Below, piece by piece: positions 6,790 to 13,929 of a stretch of DNA of 50,972 bases (its first letter is position 1; every line of letters starts with the position of its first letter). Where the stretch lies: IMG/VR virus record IMGVR_UViG_3300036859_000587, positions 1-50,972 of that record. One strand, written 5' to 3'. The position numbers were made by a program, and so were the translations under genes. Source of the DNA: a virus. The notes beneath the pieces were generated by a model. That model was not told where the DNA came from. It did not search any database and saw only the letters and a list, made by a program, of their open reading frames with translations.

Positions 6790-7583
6790 CCGGCTGGCAC
6801 CTGGGCCGGTTCGCCGCCCTCGACACCGAAACGGACGGGGTGAACCCGCGCGACGCCCGGATCGTCACCGCCGCGGTGATCCTGTGCGGCAACGGCGCCG
6901 CCACCCAATCCCACACGTGGCTGTTGAAGCCGACCCGGCCGATCCCGCCGGAGACCACCGCTATTCATGGCATCACCACGGACCAGGCCACCGCGGACGG
7001 CATGGACCACGCCACCGCGGTCGATCTCATCGCCGCCGAGTTGTGCCTGTCGATCCGGGCCGGCTGCCCGGTCGTCGGCCAGAACGTGGTGTACGACCTG
7101 ACCGTGCTGGCGCACGAGCTGGCCCGGCACGAACTGCCGTCCCTCGAGCAGCGCCTCGGCGGCCCCGTCCAACCGGTTATCGACACGCTGGTTCTCGATA
7201 AAGCTCTTGATCGTTATCGCAAGGGGTCCCGCAAATTGGACGCCCTGGTCGCGCACTACCGGGTCCGCCTGGACGGGGCGCACGACGCCACCCTGGACGC
7301 GCTGGCCGCCGCCCGGGTCGCGTGGCGGATCGGGACGCTGGGGGTGATAGCCGCCGACGAGCAGGCCTGGGAGATGACCGGGCTGGACGAGAAGCTGCGG
7401 GAGGGCTACCGCCGCGTCGCCGCCATGAGCCTGCACGAGCTGCACCACACCCAGGTCGGCTGGGCGCTCGAGCAGGCCGAATCGTTCCGCGCCTATCGCA
7501 AACGGAAGGGCGAGCCGTACGAGGACATCACCGGCGAGTGGCCGCTACGTCCGGCCGCGTCCGATGCGGCGGTGGGGTCGTGA
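6786..7583 (+). CDS. DnaQ-like (DEDD) 3'-5' exonuclease
   Basis: 265 residues. The three exonuclease motifs are visible: FAALDTETDG (Exo I, residues 9-18), VVGQNVVYDLTVLAHEL (Exo II, about 97-113) and LDGAHDATLDALAAA (Exo III with the conserved His and Asp, about 163-177). The PPETTAIHGIT segment is also typical. A C-terminal extension of about 80 residues ends near RAYRKRKGEPYEDITGEWP. Proofreading-type exonucleases of this kind are common in actinophage early regions, where they may act in replication or in processing recombination ends. Confidence 0.87.
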   Translation: MTGWHLGRFAALDTETDGVNPRDARIVTAAVILCGNGAATQSHTWLLKPTRPIPPETTAIHGITTDQATADGMDHATAVDLIAAELCLSIRAGCPVVGQNVVYDLTVLAHELARHELPSLEQRLGGPVQPVIDTLVLDKALDRYRKGSRKLDALVAHYRVRLDGAHDATLDALAAARVAWRIGTLGVIAADEQAWEMTGLDEKLREGYRRVAAMSLHELHHTQVGWALEQAESFRAYRKRKGEPYEDITGEWPLRPAASDAAVGS

Positions 7584-7900
7584 CCGGCCGGATGGCCGGG
7601 CCTCGGGCCGGGGCCGCGCTGCAGCTGGTGGTGGCGGTGGCGACCGCGTTGGCCCCCATGCCGATCCCGGACGTAGAGGAGGAGGCGCGGCGCGCCCTGG
7701 TGGATGAGCTGCTGGCGGGCGCCGACCCGGGGCTGCTCGCCGACGGGATCCGCATGTGCGCCGGCATGTACCTGGCCGCGCTTGCCATGAACGCGCACGT
7801 GTGCGGCCGCGACCCGGCGCACGACCAGGTCGCGGTGCTGCGGGTGCTCGGGCATACCGCCGCGCAGCTGGCGGCCCGCACCGAGGGGGCCGCCCCGTGA
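7580..7900 (+). CDS. Helical early protein of unknown function
   Basis: 106 residues from GTG 7580, predicted largely alpha-helical, with an acidic central helix (DVEEEARRALVDELLAG) and two Cys residues. It overlaps both neighbours by 4 bp. Not recognised. Confidence 0.6.
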   Translation: MTGRMAGPRAGAALQLVVAVATALAPMPIPDVEEEARRALVDELLAGADPGLLADGIRMCAGMYLAALAMNAHVCGRDPAHDQVAVLRVLGHTAAQLAARTEGAAP

Positions 7901-8073
7901 CCCGCAAAGACCACCCCGGGCCCGGTGCCGGACCGCCCGCGCCGCGCCGGCCCCGGGGTGACCCACCGGCCGCCTCTGCGCTGACCCGGCTGTTGTTCGC
8001 GTTCCTGGCCGGGGTGACCGTCGGCTCGCTCGCCGTCGGGCTGCTGCTGCTCCTCCCCGCCGGCTGCCCCTGA
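7897..8073 (+). CDS. Single-span membrane protein
   Basis: 58 residues. A Pro/Arg-rich cytoplasmic head is followed by one strong transmembrane helix (LLFAFLAGVTVGSLAVGLLL, about 33-52) and a short tail. GTG start overlaps the upstream stop. Function unknown. Confidence 0.6.
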   Translation: MTRKDHPGPGAGPPAPRRPRGDPPAASALTRLLFAFLAGVTVGSLAVGLLLLLPAGCP

Positions 8074-8089
8074 AAGGACAGACCTCCGC

Positions 8090-8299
8090 ATGAATCCGTA
8101 TCTCGCCTTCGCGTTCGGCGCGTTCACGCTGCTCATCACCTTGGCCGTGGCCACCGGCGTCGCCCTGGCCCGCGAGGAGATCAGCCGCCGCCGGGACAAC
8201 GCCGCCGAGGAGGCGCTCACGAAGCATTTCCTGGCCGCGATGCGCCAAGCCAACCCCAGCAACGTCCGCGTCCTGCCGCAAGGCGGCGGCGATGACTGA
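8090..8299 (+). CDS. Small N-terminally anchored membrane protein
   Basis: 69 residues with a transmembrane helix near the N-terminus (AFGAFTLLITLAVATGVALA, about 8-27) and a charged cytoplasmic part. AAAGGA ribosome-binding site upstream. Overlaps the next gene by 8 bp. Not recognised. Confidence 0.62.
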   Translation: MNPYLAFAFGAFTLLITLAVATGVALAREEISRRRDNAAEEALTKHFLAAMRQANPSNVRVLPQGGGDD

Positions 8300-8594
8300 G
8301 GGCGTGATCCGGCTCGCCGACCGGGACGCCGAGGCCGCGCTGCGCGAAGCCGAGGCGCTGCGCGAACAGCTGCACCGGCAGAAACCGGTGATCGACGCGC
8401 TGCTCGCCGCCGGTTGGGTGCCGCCGTGGGCGGCCGCGCAGATGCTGGCCCGGCAGGCGCACGCGCTGACCCAACGCGACGACGCCCGGGCGATCGCCGT
8501 GGCGCTGGAACAGTCCGCGGCCGAAGCGATCCGGCTGCTGGAAGACGACCGGCCCGACGCCGCGCTCGCCGTGCTGCGGGGACCGACCCCGTGA
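8292..8594 (+). CDS. Helical early protein of unknown function
   Basis: 100 residues, almost entirely predicted helix with heptad-like spacing (EAALREAEALREQLHRQ), then LLAAGWVPPWAAAQMLARQ. Overlaps the genes on either side. Could be a small coiled-coil partner protein; no family assigned. Confidence 0.6.
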   Translation: MTEGVIRLADRDAEAALREAEALREQLHRQKPVIDALLAAGWVPPWAAAQMLARQAHALTQRDDARAIAVALEQSAAEAIRLLEDDRPDAALAVLRGPTP

Positions 8595-8776
8595 AGGCGT
8601 GGCTGCCGTACCAGGCGCCCTCGGTGGAACTGCTGCGGCTGCGCGCCCGCCTGGCCGCCGCCGAGGCCCAGCGGGACAGCTACCGGGACACCGCGGTGCG
8701 CGCCATCGCCGCCGCGAAGGCGCTGCACCGCCTGGCCATGGGAACCGACCGAACGACCGAGGCCAGCACGCCATGA
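8591..8776 (+). CDS. Small coiled-coil-like early protein
   Basis: 61 residues from GTG 8591, with a long helix rich in Ala, Arg and Leu (VELLRLRARLAAAEAQRDSY). It overlaps the upstream gene and the RusA-fusion gene by 4 bp each. It resembles the protein at 18137-18373 in composition (ARLAAAEA... pattern), but distant homology cannot be judged by eye. Confidence 0.58.
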   Translation: MKAWLPYQAPSVELLRLRARLAAAEAQRDSYRDTAVRAIAAAKALHRLAMGTDRTTEASTP

Positions 8777-9912
8777 CCACCCCCATACTGCGCACAACGT
8801 CGCGGCCCACGCCCCCCCAGGCCGCGACCGCCGACCCGCCCCCGGGCGTCGCCAGCCCCCCCGGCGACGCTGGCCGCCAGCCCCCACTGGACGGCCACGG
8901 GGACGGGTCGGCCCTGACCATCACGGTGGACGGAATACCCGAGGCCGCCGAGACAGTCAGCGGAGATTGGCGGCCCGGTCGCCGAGACAAGGACTGGGCA
9001 TTCGATCTCTACGCGGCATTCGCTCGCGCAGGCGACGATGAATATCTGGTTTACAGCGAGATCGAGGGCGACCCGTGGAGCAAATCCCGACCTCGGTTCA
9101 CACGACGCGGCAGGCCATATCAGCCGCGCGATGACCGGCTTGCCGAGCAGGCTCTGCGCACACGACTCAGCCAGCGCGTGAGCGAATCATTTCCCGGCAA
9201 TGTCATGCTCCTGTGCCGCTTCTATCGCGCCAACCTTCAACGAATCGACGCCGACAACCTGATCAAACATGTCTGCGACTCTGCGACCGGTGTCCTCTGG
9301 CATGACGACTCACAGGTCACCCTCGTCGTCGGCGAAGTTCTGTACGACCCGGAACGTCCTCGGACGATCATCCTCGTCGGTAATCACGACTCCAATCTGC
9401 TTCGCGGTGAAGACCGGAAGCGACCCTGCGTGCACTGCGGTGAACCGTTCCTGCCATCCGATGGCAAACGTATGCAGGAACAACGCTTCTGCTCAGCTAA
9501 ATGCGCCTATGCCGCGCGGACCACCGTCCTGTCCGAGATCGCGTGCCAGCAATGTCACCAGCTGTTCAAACCCAAGACGAAAACGCAAATCATGTGCTCA
9601 CGCGAATGTTCGGCGGAATGGAGACGCGGGCGTAAGAAGTCCACGGGCATTCCGCGGAGCTGCTGCGCCGACTGCGGCAAAGAGCTAGGGCACTGGCGCG
9701 GTGGGCGCTGCCGCGACTGCTGGCGACAGAACCCTCGCTTCTATGGCTCGGGCCAGCCGACTACACGGACGACTACTGCCCGGCAGATTCGCATGTGGGC
9801 AGCCGAGACCGGCATCGAATGTCCCCCGAGCGGTCGCGTCCCGAACCACGTCCGGGCTGCCTATCGCGCCGCCAATCCGCCGGAGAACACCACCCAAGGA
9901 ACCGCGCCATGA
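8773..9912 (+). CDS. RusA-like Holliday-junction resolvase fused to zinc fingers and an Lsr2-type DNA-binding tail
   Basis: 379 residues. After a Pro-rich leader, a RusA-like domain spans about 90-205: EGDPWSKSRPRFTRRGRPYQ, then RIDADNLIKHVCDSATG carrying the DxDN-type acidic motif, then LWHDDSQV. Three Cys-paired zinc-finger-like units follow (CVHC...FCSAKC, about 219-245; CQQC...CSREC, about 258-277; CADC...CRDC, about 298-315). The last about 35 residues (ARQIRMWAAETG ... GRVPNHVRAAYRAA) match the Lsr2 C-terminal DNA-binding pattern, including the RGRIP-like loop. RusA is normally about 120 residues and stands alone. Codons after about 8940 are less GC-rich than in neighbours, hinting at separate acquisition. 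Confidence 0.85.
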   Translation: MTTPILRTTSRPTPPQAATADPPPGVASPPGDAGRQPPLDGHGDGSALTITVDGIPEAAETVSGDWRPGRRDKDWAFDLYAAFARAGDDEYLVYSEIEGDPWSKSRPRFTRRGRPYQPRDDRLAEQALRTRLSQRVSESFPGNVMLLCRFYRANLQRIDADNLIKHVCDSATGVLWHDDSQVTLVVGEVLYDPERPRTIILVGNHDSNLLRGEDRKRPCVHCGEPFLPSDGKRMQEQRFCSAKCAYAARTTVLSEIACQQCHQLFKPKTKTQIMCSRECSAEWRRGRKKSTGIPRSCCADCGKELGHWRGGRCRDCWRQNPRFYGSGQPTTRTTTARQIRMWAAETGIECPPSGRVPNHVRAAYRAANPPENTTQGTAP

Positions 9913-10370
9913 CCACGCCGGCCCGCACCCGCTGCCCGCCGGATTGGGCCGATGCGGCCTGCGTGCACAACCAGGCCTGGTCGAAAGCCGACGCCGCCGC
10001 CACCCGCGTCCTGTCCGGCAACGGCGGCGCCACCCCGGCCGCCATCCGCATCGAGCTCGCCCACGTCGCCGCCGCGGCCGCGCTCGCCGGCTGCGCCGGT
10101 TGCCCGCTGCTGGGCGCCTGCGGGTCCTGGGTGCGCTCCGAGCCGCTGTACGACGGGGTCGCCGCCGCCGCCCTGTACCGGCACGGCCACCCCATCGGCC
10201 GCCCCACCGGGGACGACCTGGACCGGGCCCTCGAGCACGCCGCCGCCGGGTGGCTCGCGGCCCGGCACCGCGCGTATGAGTCCGGGGATATCGCCCGGCT
10301 CACCATCCACGCGGAGCATGAGCATCGTCGCCGCCAAACCGACCAGCAGAAGGGAACGACCGCCGCATGA
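9909..10370 (+). CDS. WhiB-like iron-sulfur protein
   Basis: 153 residues. A first Cys at about 18 (DAACVHN) and the cluster CAGCPLLGAC (about 62-71) give the four cysteines of the Wbl family with C-x2-C-x5-C spacing. The usual G-[VI]-W-G-G turn is replaced by LYDGVAAAALYR. The family binds a 4Fe-4S cluster and usually partners the principal sigma factor; phage copies can alter host transcription. The C-terminal half (GDDLDRALEHAAAGWLAARH) is an extra helical region. It overlaps the preceding gene by 4 bp. Confidence 0.75.
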   Translation: MTTPARTRCPPDWADAACVHNQAWSKADAAATRVLSGNGGATPAAIRIELAHVAAAAALAGCAGCPLLGACGSWVRSEPLYDGVAAAALYRHGHPIGRPTGDDLDRALEHAAAGWLAARHRAYESGDIARLTIHAEHEHRRRQTDQQKGTTAA

Positions 10371-10690
10371 CCGTGCTTAAGCTCGAAACGACCGCGCTGC
10401 CGAAGAAGGCCCTCGACCACGTCGCCACCCAGTTGTGGCACCAGCTCGGCTCGCATCACGTCGCCATCGTCGAGCTGCAAGTGATCGACCGCACCGAGGC
10501 CGCGGACGCCGACGATCATCCGCTGGCCCGGCTGCGGATCGTCGGCCTCGAACTCGCCGTCGACGACCGGGACGACGAGAACCTGCGCCAGGCCATGGCC
10601 CGGTTGCATGCCGCCCGCACCGCGACCGGCACCCTCGACGAGGCCCTGCCCGGCACCGACATCCCCGACGTGGAGCTGGTCGCCCGATGA
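10367..10690 (+). CDS. Early protein of unknown function
   Basis: 107 residues. Beta strands in the middle (HVAIVELQVIDRTEA, ARLRIVGLELAVDD) and a helix (DDENLRQAMARLHAAR). It sits in the chain of 4-bp overlaps between the WhiB-like gene and further small genes. This type of small acidic protein is frequent in actinophage early regions, but no function is known to me. Confidence 0.63.
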   Translation: MTVLKLETTALPKKALDHVATQLWHQLGSHHVAIVELQVIDRTEAADADDHPLARLRIVGLELAVDDRDDENLRQAMARLHAARTATGTLDEALPGTDIPDVELVAR

Positions 10691-10827
10691 GCGCCCCCAT
10701 CTATGACGAGCTGGCCGCCGAACTCGGCGACGTCCTCGCCCAACCCGCCGACGAACGCGGCTACAACCAGCTGTACCGCGACATCCACGGCCGCGACCCG
10801 CAGCCCGCCGAGGAGGCGACCGAATGA
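10687..10827 (+). CDS. Small acidic protein
   Basis: 46 residues, acidic, mostly helical (PIYDELAAELGDVLAQ, NQLYRDIHG). Starts and stops in 4-bp overlaps with neighbours, which is the main reason for calling it. Confidence 0.55.
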   Translation: MSAPIYDELAAELGDVLAQPADERGYNQLYRDIHGRDPQPAEEATE

Positions 10828-11090
10828 GCACCGCCGAACCGCCGATCGAGACCGACATCCGGCCGGTGCGCCACGAGGGGGTGCGGATGGTGCCGCAGTC
10901 CTACGACCTGCCGGACCCGGACGTGCTCGTGGAGGTGCGGGTGGAGATCCGCGGCATCGTCCGGGAGGCCCGACTCGAGGTGCCCGCCGGGCAGGTGGCC
11001 GGCGAGGACCTGTTGATGGCCGGAGAGGACGCGATGGGCCGCGCCGCCGATGCGGTGCGGTCCATGCTGCAGGCCGGTGACCCGGCATGA
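10824..11090 (+). CDS. Early protein of unknown function
   Basis: 88 residues. A beta-rich middle (DVLVEVRVEIRGIVREARLE) is followed by a helix ending in AVRSMLQAG. 4-bp overlaps at both ends. Not recognised. Confidence 0.6.
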   Translation: MSTAEPPIETDIRPVRHEGVRMVPQSYDLPDPDVLVEVRVEIRGIVREARLEVPAGQVAGEDLLMAGEDAMGRAADAVRSMLQAGDPA

Positions 11091-11200
11091 CGACCGAACC
11101 CACGCCGGTGCCCCCCGACCCGCCGAACATCCCGCCGCCCGGCTACCGCCCCGACGGCTGCCTGGCCGGCGGCTGCACCTGCCGAGGAACCCGGCCATGA
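11087..11200 (+). CDS. Very small proline- and cysteine-containing protein
   Basis: 37 residues: a Pro-rich first half (PVPPDPPNIPPPGYRPDG) and a C-terminal CLAGGCTCRG with three cysteines. Called because it fills the gap between two genes with ATGA overlaps on both sides. Could bind a metal; no family recognised. Confidence 0.5.
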   Translation: MTTEPTPVPPDPPNIPPPGYRPDGCLAGGCTCRGTRP

Positions 11201-11403
11201 GCCTGTACGAGTACCGGCAGAGCCGCACGGCGTCCGCCGAGTACAACTTCTACGCCCTACTCATGGCCGCCATGCGCAACGCCGACACCTACAACCTGGC
11301 CACCCTCAAGGCCGCGTTCCCCGCCGTCTGGACTGAGCTGCAAGAGCGCTACCACGCCCCCGGCGGGCTGCTCCCCAGCGAACAGGAGATGCCGACCGCA
11401 TGA
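11197..11403 (+). CDS. Small early protein of unknown function
   Basis: 68 residues, soluble, with helices containing EYNFYALLMAAMRNAD and LKAAFPAVWTELQERY. Overlaps both neighbours by 4 bp. The ending TELQERYHAPGG recurs in actinophage small proteins in my recollection, without known function. Confidence 0.62.
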   Translation: MSLYEYRQSRTASAEYNFYALLMAAMRNADTYNLATLKAAFPAVWTELQERYHAPGGLLPSEQEMPTA

Positions 11404-11570
11404 CCTCCTTCGCCTGCCGACTCCTCGAACGCACCGGTCCGCACGTGCGCCTGCAGATCTTCGCCGGCCCCGATGAGCAGCATCGCGCTCTGGTCGGCGT
11501 GCTGACCATGACGCCAGAAGAGGCCGGGGACTTCGCGCTGTGCTACCCGATGGCGGAGGCGCGGCCATGA
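11400..11570 (+). CDS. Small early protein of unknown function
   Basis: 56 residues. Beta-strand pattern (PHVRLQIFAGPDE, ALVGVLTMTPEEAGDFA). Coupled by ATGA overlaps to both neighbours. Not recognised. Confidence 0.55.
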   Translation: MTSFACRLLERTGPHVRLQIFAGPDEQHRALVGVLTMTPEEAGDFALCYPMAEARP

Positions 11571-11863
11571 CAGTGTGCCGGTCCTGCGGCGCCGAGGTGA
11601 TCTGGGCCGAGACCGCCACCGGGAAACGCATCCCCATGGACCCCGGCCCGGTCCCGCTCGAGCAGCGCGGCGCCCTGGTCCTCGTCGAGGCCGGCGCCCG
11701 GAACTACGTCTACGGCCTGGCCGATCTCACCCAAACGCTCGCGTTCGCGGAAGGCGTCTCCGAAACCCGCGCCCGCGAACTCATCGACGAACGCTACGAG
11801 GCCCTCGTGTCGCACTTCAGCTCCTGCCCCGAGGCCGACCAGCACCGCAGGAGCAGGCCGTGA
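11567..11863 (+). CDS. Zinc-ribbon-containing small protein
   Basis: 98 residues. Opens with CRSCGAEVIWAETATGKRIP, a CxxC knuckle followed by the loop seen in many phage zinc ribbons, and ends with SHFSSCPEADQHR, whose His and Cys can complete the metal site. The helix between them (SETRARELIDERYEALV) makes it longer than a plain ribbon. Probably a small nucleic-acid- or protein-binding factor. Confidence 0.65.
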   Translation: MTVCRSCGAEVIWAETATGKRIPMDPGPVPLEQRGALVLVEAGARNYVYGLADLTQTLAFAEGVSETRARELIDERYEALVSHFSSCPEADQHRRSRP

Positions 11864-12348
11864 GGATGCAACAAAGCCAGAAAGCAACTGACCCGGCGCC
11901 GCTCGACCTGGCCGCGATCCGTGCCCGCTGCGACGCCGCCACACCGGGGCCGTGGCACATCTGGCGCGATCTTGACTACCGGGGTTACTACACAGTCGGG
12001 GACGCGGCTGGAGTCCTCACACCTGAGCGCCCCGAGACAGATGAGTGCAACCCGACTGCACATGTCTACATCGAGCCGGACGCCGAGTTCATCGCCCGCG
12101 CCCGTGAGGACATCCCCGCCCTGCTCGCCGCCCTGGACGCCGCCCAGGCCCAACTCGACCTGCTGGGCAAGTCCTACGAGCAGGTAGCGGACGAGCGGGT
12201 GGAGTATGCGGCCCGCCTCGACGCCGTGAGGACTGTTCTGGACCGTCTATCTGGCCGCTACACGGTCGGACCCTCCAACTATCTGCGGGTGCTCTCGCTG
12301 TATGAGCAGGACATCCGCCGCGCCCTGAACGGAGATACCGATGCCTGA
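11860..12348 (+). CDS. Conserved actinophage-type protein of unknown function
   Basis: 162 residues from GTG 11860 (ATG 11866 is an alternative). The segments LAAIRARCDAATPGPW and FIARAREDIPALLAALDAAQ form a pattern I recognise as frequent in actinophage and prophage early genes, with no assigned function. The rest is helical. Overlaps the next gene by 8 bp. Confidence 0.68.
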   Translation: MRMQQSQKATDPAPLDLAAIRARCDAATPGPWHIWRDLDYRGYYTVGDAAGVLTPERPETDECNPTAHVYIEPDAEFIARAREDIPALLAALDAAQAQLDLLGKSYEQVADERVEYAARLDAVRTVLDRLSGRYTVGPSNYLRVLSLYEQDIRRALNGDTDA

Positions 12349-12802
12349 CCCGCTGCGTCTTGTGCCCGTGTCCTTCGATGACGCCTGCCGGTTCATCGCC
12401 ATGTGGCATCGACACCACGCCCCGCCCCGTGGGCACAAGTTCAGCATTGGCGTCGCCCACGACGGAGCGCTCTGCGGGGTCGCCATGATCGGTAGGCCCG
12501 TGGCCCGCTCCCACGACGACGGACTCACCCTCGAAGTCAACCGGTCAGCGACGGACGGCACGCCGAACGCCAATTCCATGCTCTACGCAGCTGCGTGGCG
12601 AGCAGCGAAGGCTATGGGATTTCAGCGCCTCATCACTCTCGCCGCACTGCCCCACATCGAGGCCGCCGTGCTCCGTGCTGCCGCCGAACGCCTCGCCCGC
12701 GGTCCTGACATTCCGCTCCCGCCGGGTGTCTACATCGCGCTCCTCAACGAATACGCAGACGAGGCGGCCGCGCGCGTCGCACAGGAAGGGGCAGCGGTAT
12801 GA
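12341..12802 (+). CDS. XF1762-family-like protein with a substituted C-terminus
   Basis: 153 residues. Residues about 4-100 follow the XF1762 pattern closely: RLVPVSFDDACRFIAMWHRHH, GHKFSIGVAHDGALCGVAMI, PNANSMLYAAAWRAAKAMGF, RLIT. In that family the sequence normally goes on through a glycine-rich acetyltransferase-like segment. Here it changes abruptly after RLIT to an unrelated helical tail (HIEAAVLRAAAERLARG ...). The gene may therefore be a recombinant of two ORFs, and any catalytic function may be lost. Reading frame is intact. Confidence 0.7.
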   Translation: MPDPLRLVPVSFDDACRFIAMWHRHHAPPRGHKFSIGVAHDGALCGVAMIGRPVARSHDDGLTLEVNRSATDGTPNANSMLYAAAWRAAKAMGFQRLITLAALPHIEAAVLRAAAERLARGPDIPLPPGVYIALLNEYADEAAARVAQEGAAV

Positions 12803-13113
12803 CCGACCGCAACGAACTGCGGGCCGCCATCGACTCACTCCTTGATGGCTGGTTCCCGATGACTTCGGCCGCACTGAGAGCGGGTTGCTCCGAACGCTTG
12901 ATGGCAGCGGTGGCCCCGGTCCTCGACAAGCAGCAGGCAGAGATCGACCGGCTGCACTCCTGGGACGGACTCATGGAACTGCTCGATGAGCACTGGCCCG
13001 CTGACATTTTCACGGGTGAGTCCGGCGACCCGGGACCGCGCATCGTCGCACTGATCCGGATGGTGGACCAGGCCCGCGCTGCCGCCGCGACCAGCAGTGG
13101 GGACGAGCGATGA
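12799..13113 (+). CDS. Early protein of unknown function
   Basis: 104 residues, helical and acidic, starting MTDRNELRAAIDSLLDGWF. A central stretch (KQQAEIDRLHSWDGLMELL) may form a coiled coil. 4-bp overlaps with both neighbours. Codons here are a little less GC-rich than in the operon upstream. Confidence 0.6.
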   Translation: MTDRNELRAAIDSLLDGWFPMTSAALRAGCSERLMAAVAPVLDKQQAEIDRLHSWDGLMELLDEHWPADIFTGESGDPGPRIVALIRMVDQARAAAATSSGDER

Positions 13114-13523
13114 GCGATCTCAACAGTCGGCGCGCTTGGTTCATCTACGAAGGTGCTCGCCTAGCCGCCTACGCGGCGAAAGCTCCGATCATCCCCGAGC
13201 CGTACGAGCTTCGCGACCGAGCGTTCCGCGACCAATTCTCCGACGTCGTCGCCATGATGTGTGGCCCTGGTCGCAAGTCCTCGCCGGAGGAGCTGCACGA
13301 CGACTGGGTGAAGGCGTACGAGGCGATGGGGTGGAGTTACGGGCCGGAGCGTGACCCGGAGGCCAAGACGCACCCCGACATGGTCGGCTACTGGGAGCTC
13401 GGTCAGCTTGAGCGAGACAAGGACGCCGTGTTCGTCGCGCTCTGTGAGATCGCCCGACGGTGGATCTACAAATTGAACGACCATGCCCCGGCCAGCGCAC
13501 CGGACGGGACGGAGGAGTCGTGA
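13110..13523 (+). CDS. RyR-domain protein
   Basis: 137 residues. Residues about 70-125 fit the RyR (ryanodine-receptor repeat, PF02026-like) pattern: WVKAYEAMGWSYGPERDPEA, KTHPDMVGYWELGQLERDKD, then a helix with IARRWIYKL. In prokaryotes this domain is found in phage and in nucleotide-linked conflict systems, where ligand binding is suspected but not shown. N-terminal part unassigned. Overlaps the upstream gene by 4 bp. Confidence 0.7.
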   Translation: MSDLNSRRAWFIYEGARLAAYAAKAPIIPEPYELRDRAFRDQFSDVVAMMCGPGRKSSPEELHDDWVKAYEAMGWSYGPERDPEAKTHPDMVGYWELGQLERDKDAVFVALCEIARRWIYKLNDHAPASAPDGTEES

Positions 13524-13717
13524 TGGCTGAGGCGCGAACCGCTGTCGTTTGCCCCGAGTGCAGCGCAGAGATCGAAATACCGATCACCGTCCGCATCGAA
13601 GGCGACGCATTCGCTGGCGAGCAGTGGATGGTCTGCGACCCCGACCTGTCTGACGTGTGGGCGCATGCATGGACCCACGAGCCCGCTGCGGGTGACACAG
13701 AGGAGGGCGAGCGGTGA
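13523..13717 (+). CDS. Small zinc-knuckle protein
   Basis: 64 residues. CPECSAEIEIPITVRIEG near the N-terminus gives a CxxC knuckle with following beta hairpin; a further Cys occurs in WMVCDPD. Start ATG 13523 overlaps the upstream stop by one base and has GGAGGAG about 6 nt before it, so it is preferred to GTG 13520. Confidence 0.58.
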   Translation: MAEARTAVVCPECSAEIEIPITVRIEGDAFAGEQWMVCDPDLSDVWAHAWTHEPAAGDTEEGER

Positions 13718-13905
13718 GCGACGACCCGCCGGTCTGCGCGTACCGCGGCTGCGATAACCCGGCCAGCACCGTCTACGCCGGCACCACGCCCGGCGGGCAC
13801 CGCATCGGCGTCCGCGTCTGCGAGCAGCACCGGCTGCCCTCCGACCGCTCCCCACCCGAACAGCAGGACGCGACACAAGAAGAACAGCCCGCCACCCTCT
13901 TCTAA
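13714..13905 (+). CDS. Small zinc-finger-like protein
   Basis: 63 residues. CAYRGCDNPAS followed by VRVCEQHR (Cys/Cys ... Cys/His) is a compact zinc-binding pattern common in small actinophage proteins. The C-terminal third is Gln/Glu-rich and probably disordered. GTG start overlaps the upstream stop. Confidence 0.6.
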   Translation: MSDDPPVCAYRGCDNPASTVYAGTTPGGHRIGVRVCEQHRLPSDRSPPEQQDATQEEQPATLF

Positions 13906-13929
13906 CCCAGACCAGCGACGGAGCGTCAG

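Noticed and set aside
4370-6958. A very long open frame (862 codons) on the minus strand opposite the exonuclease and recT genes.
   Set aside because: It is a GC-bias shadow: the opposite strand holds recognisable YqaJ, RecT and DnaQ families, and the minus-strand translation is low-complexity with no family pattern.
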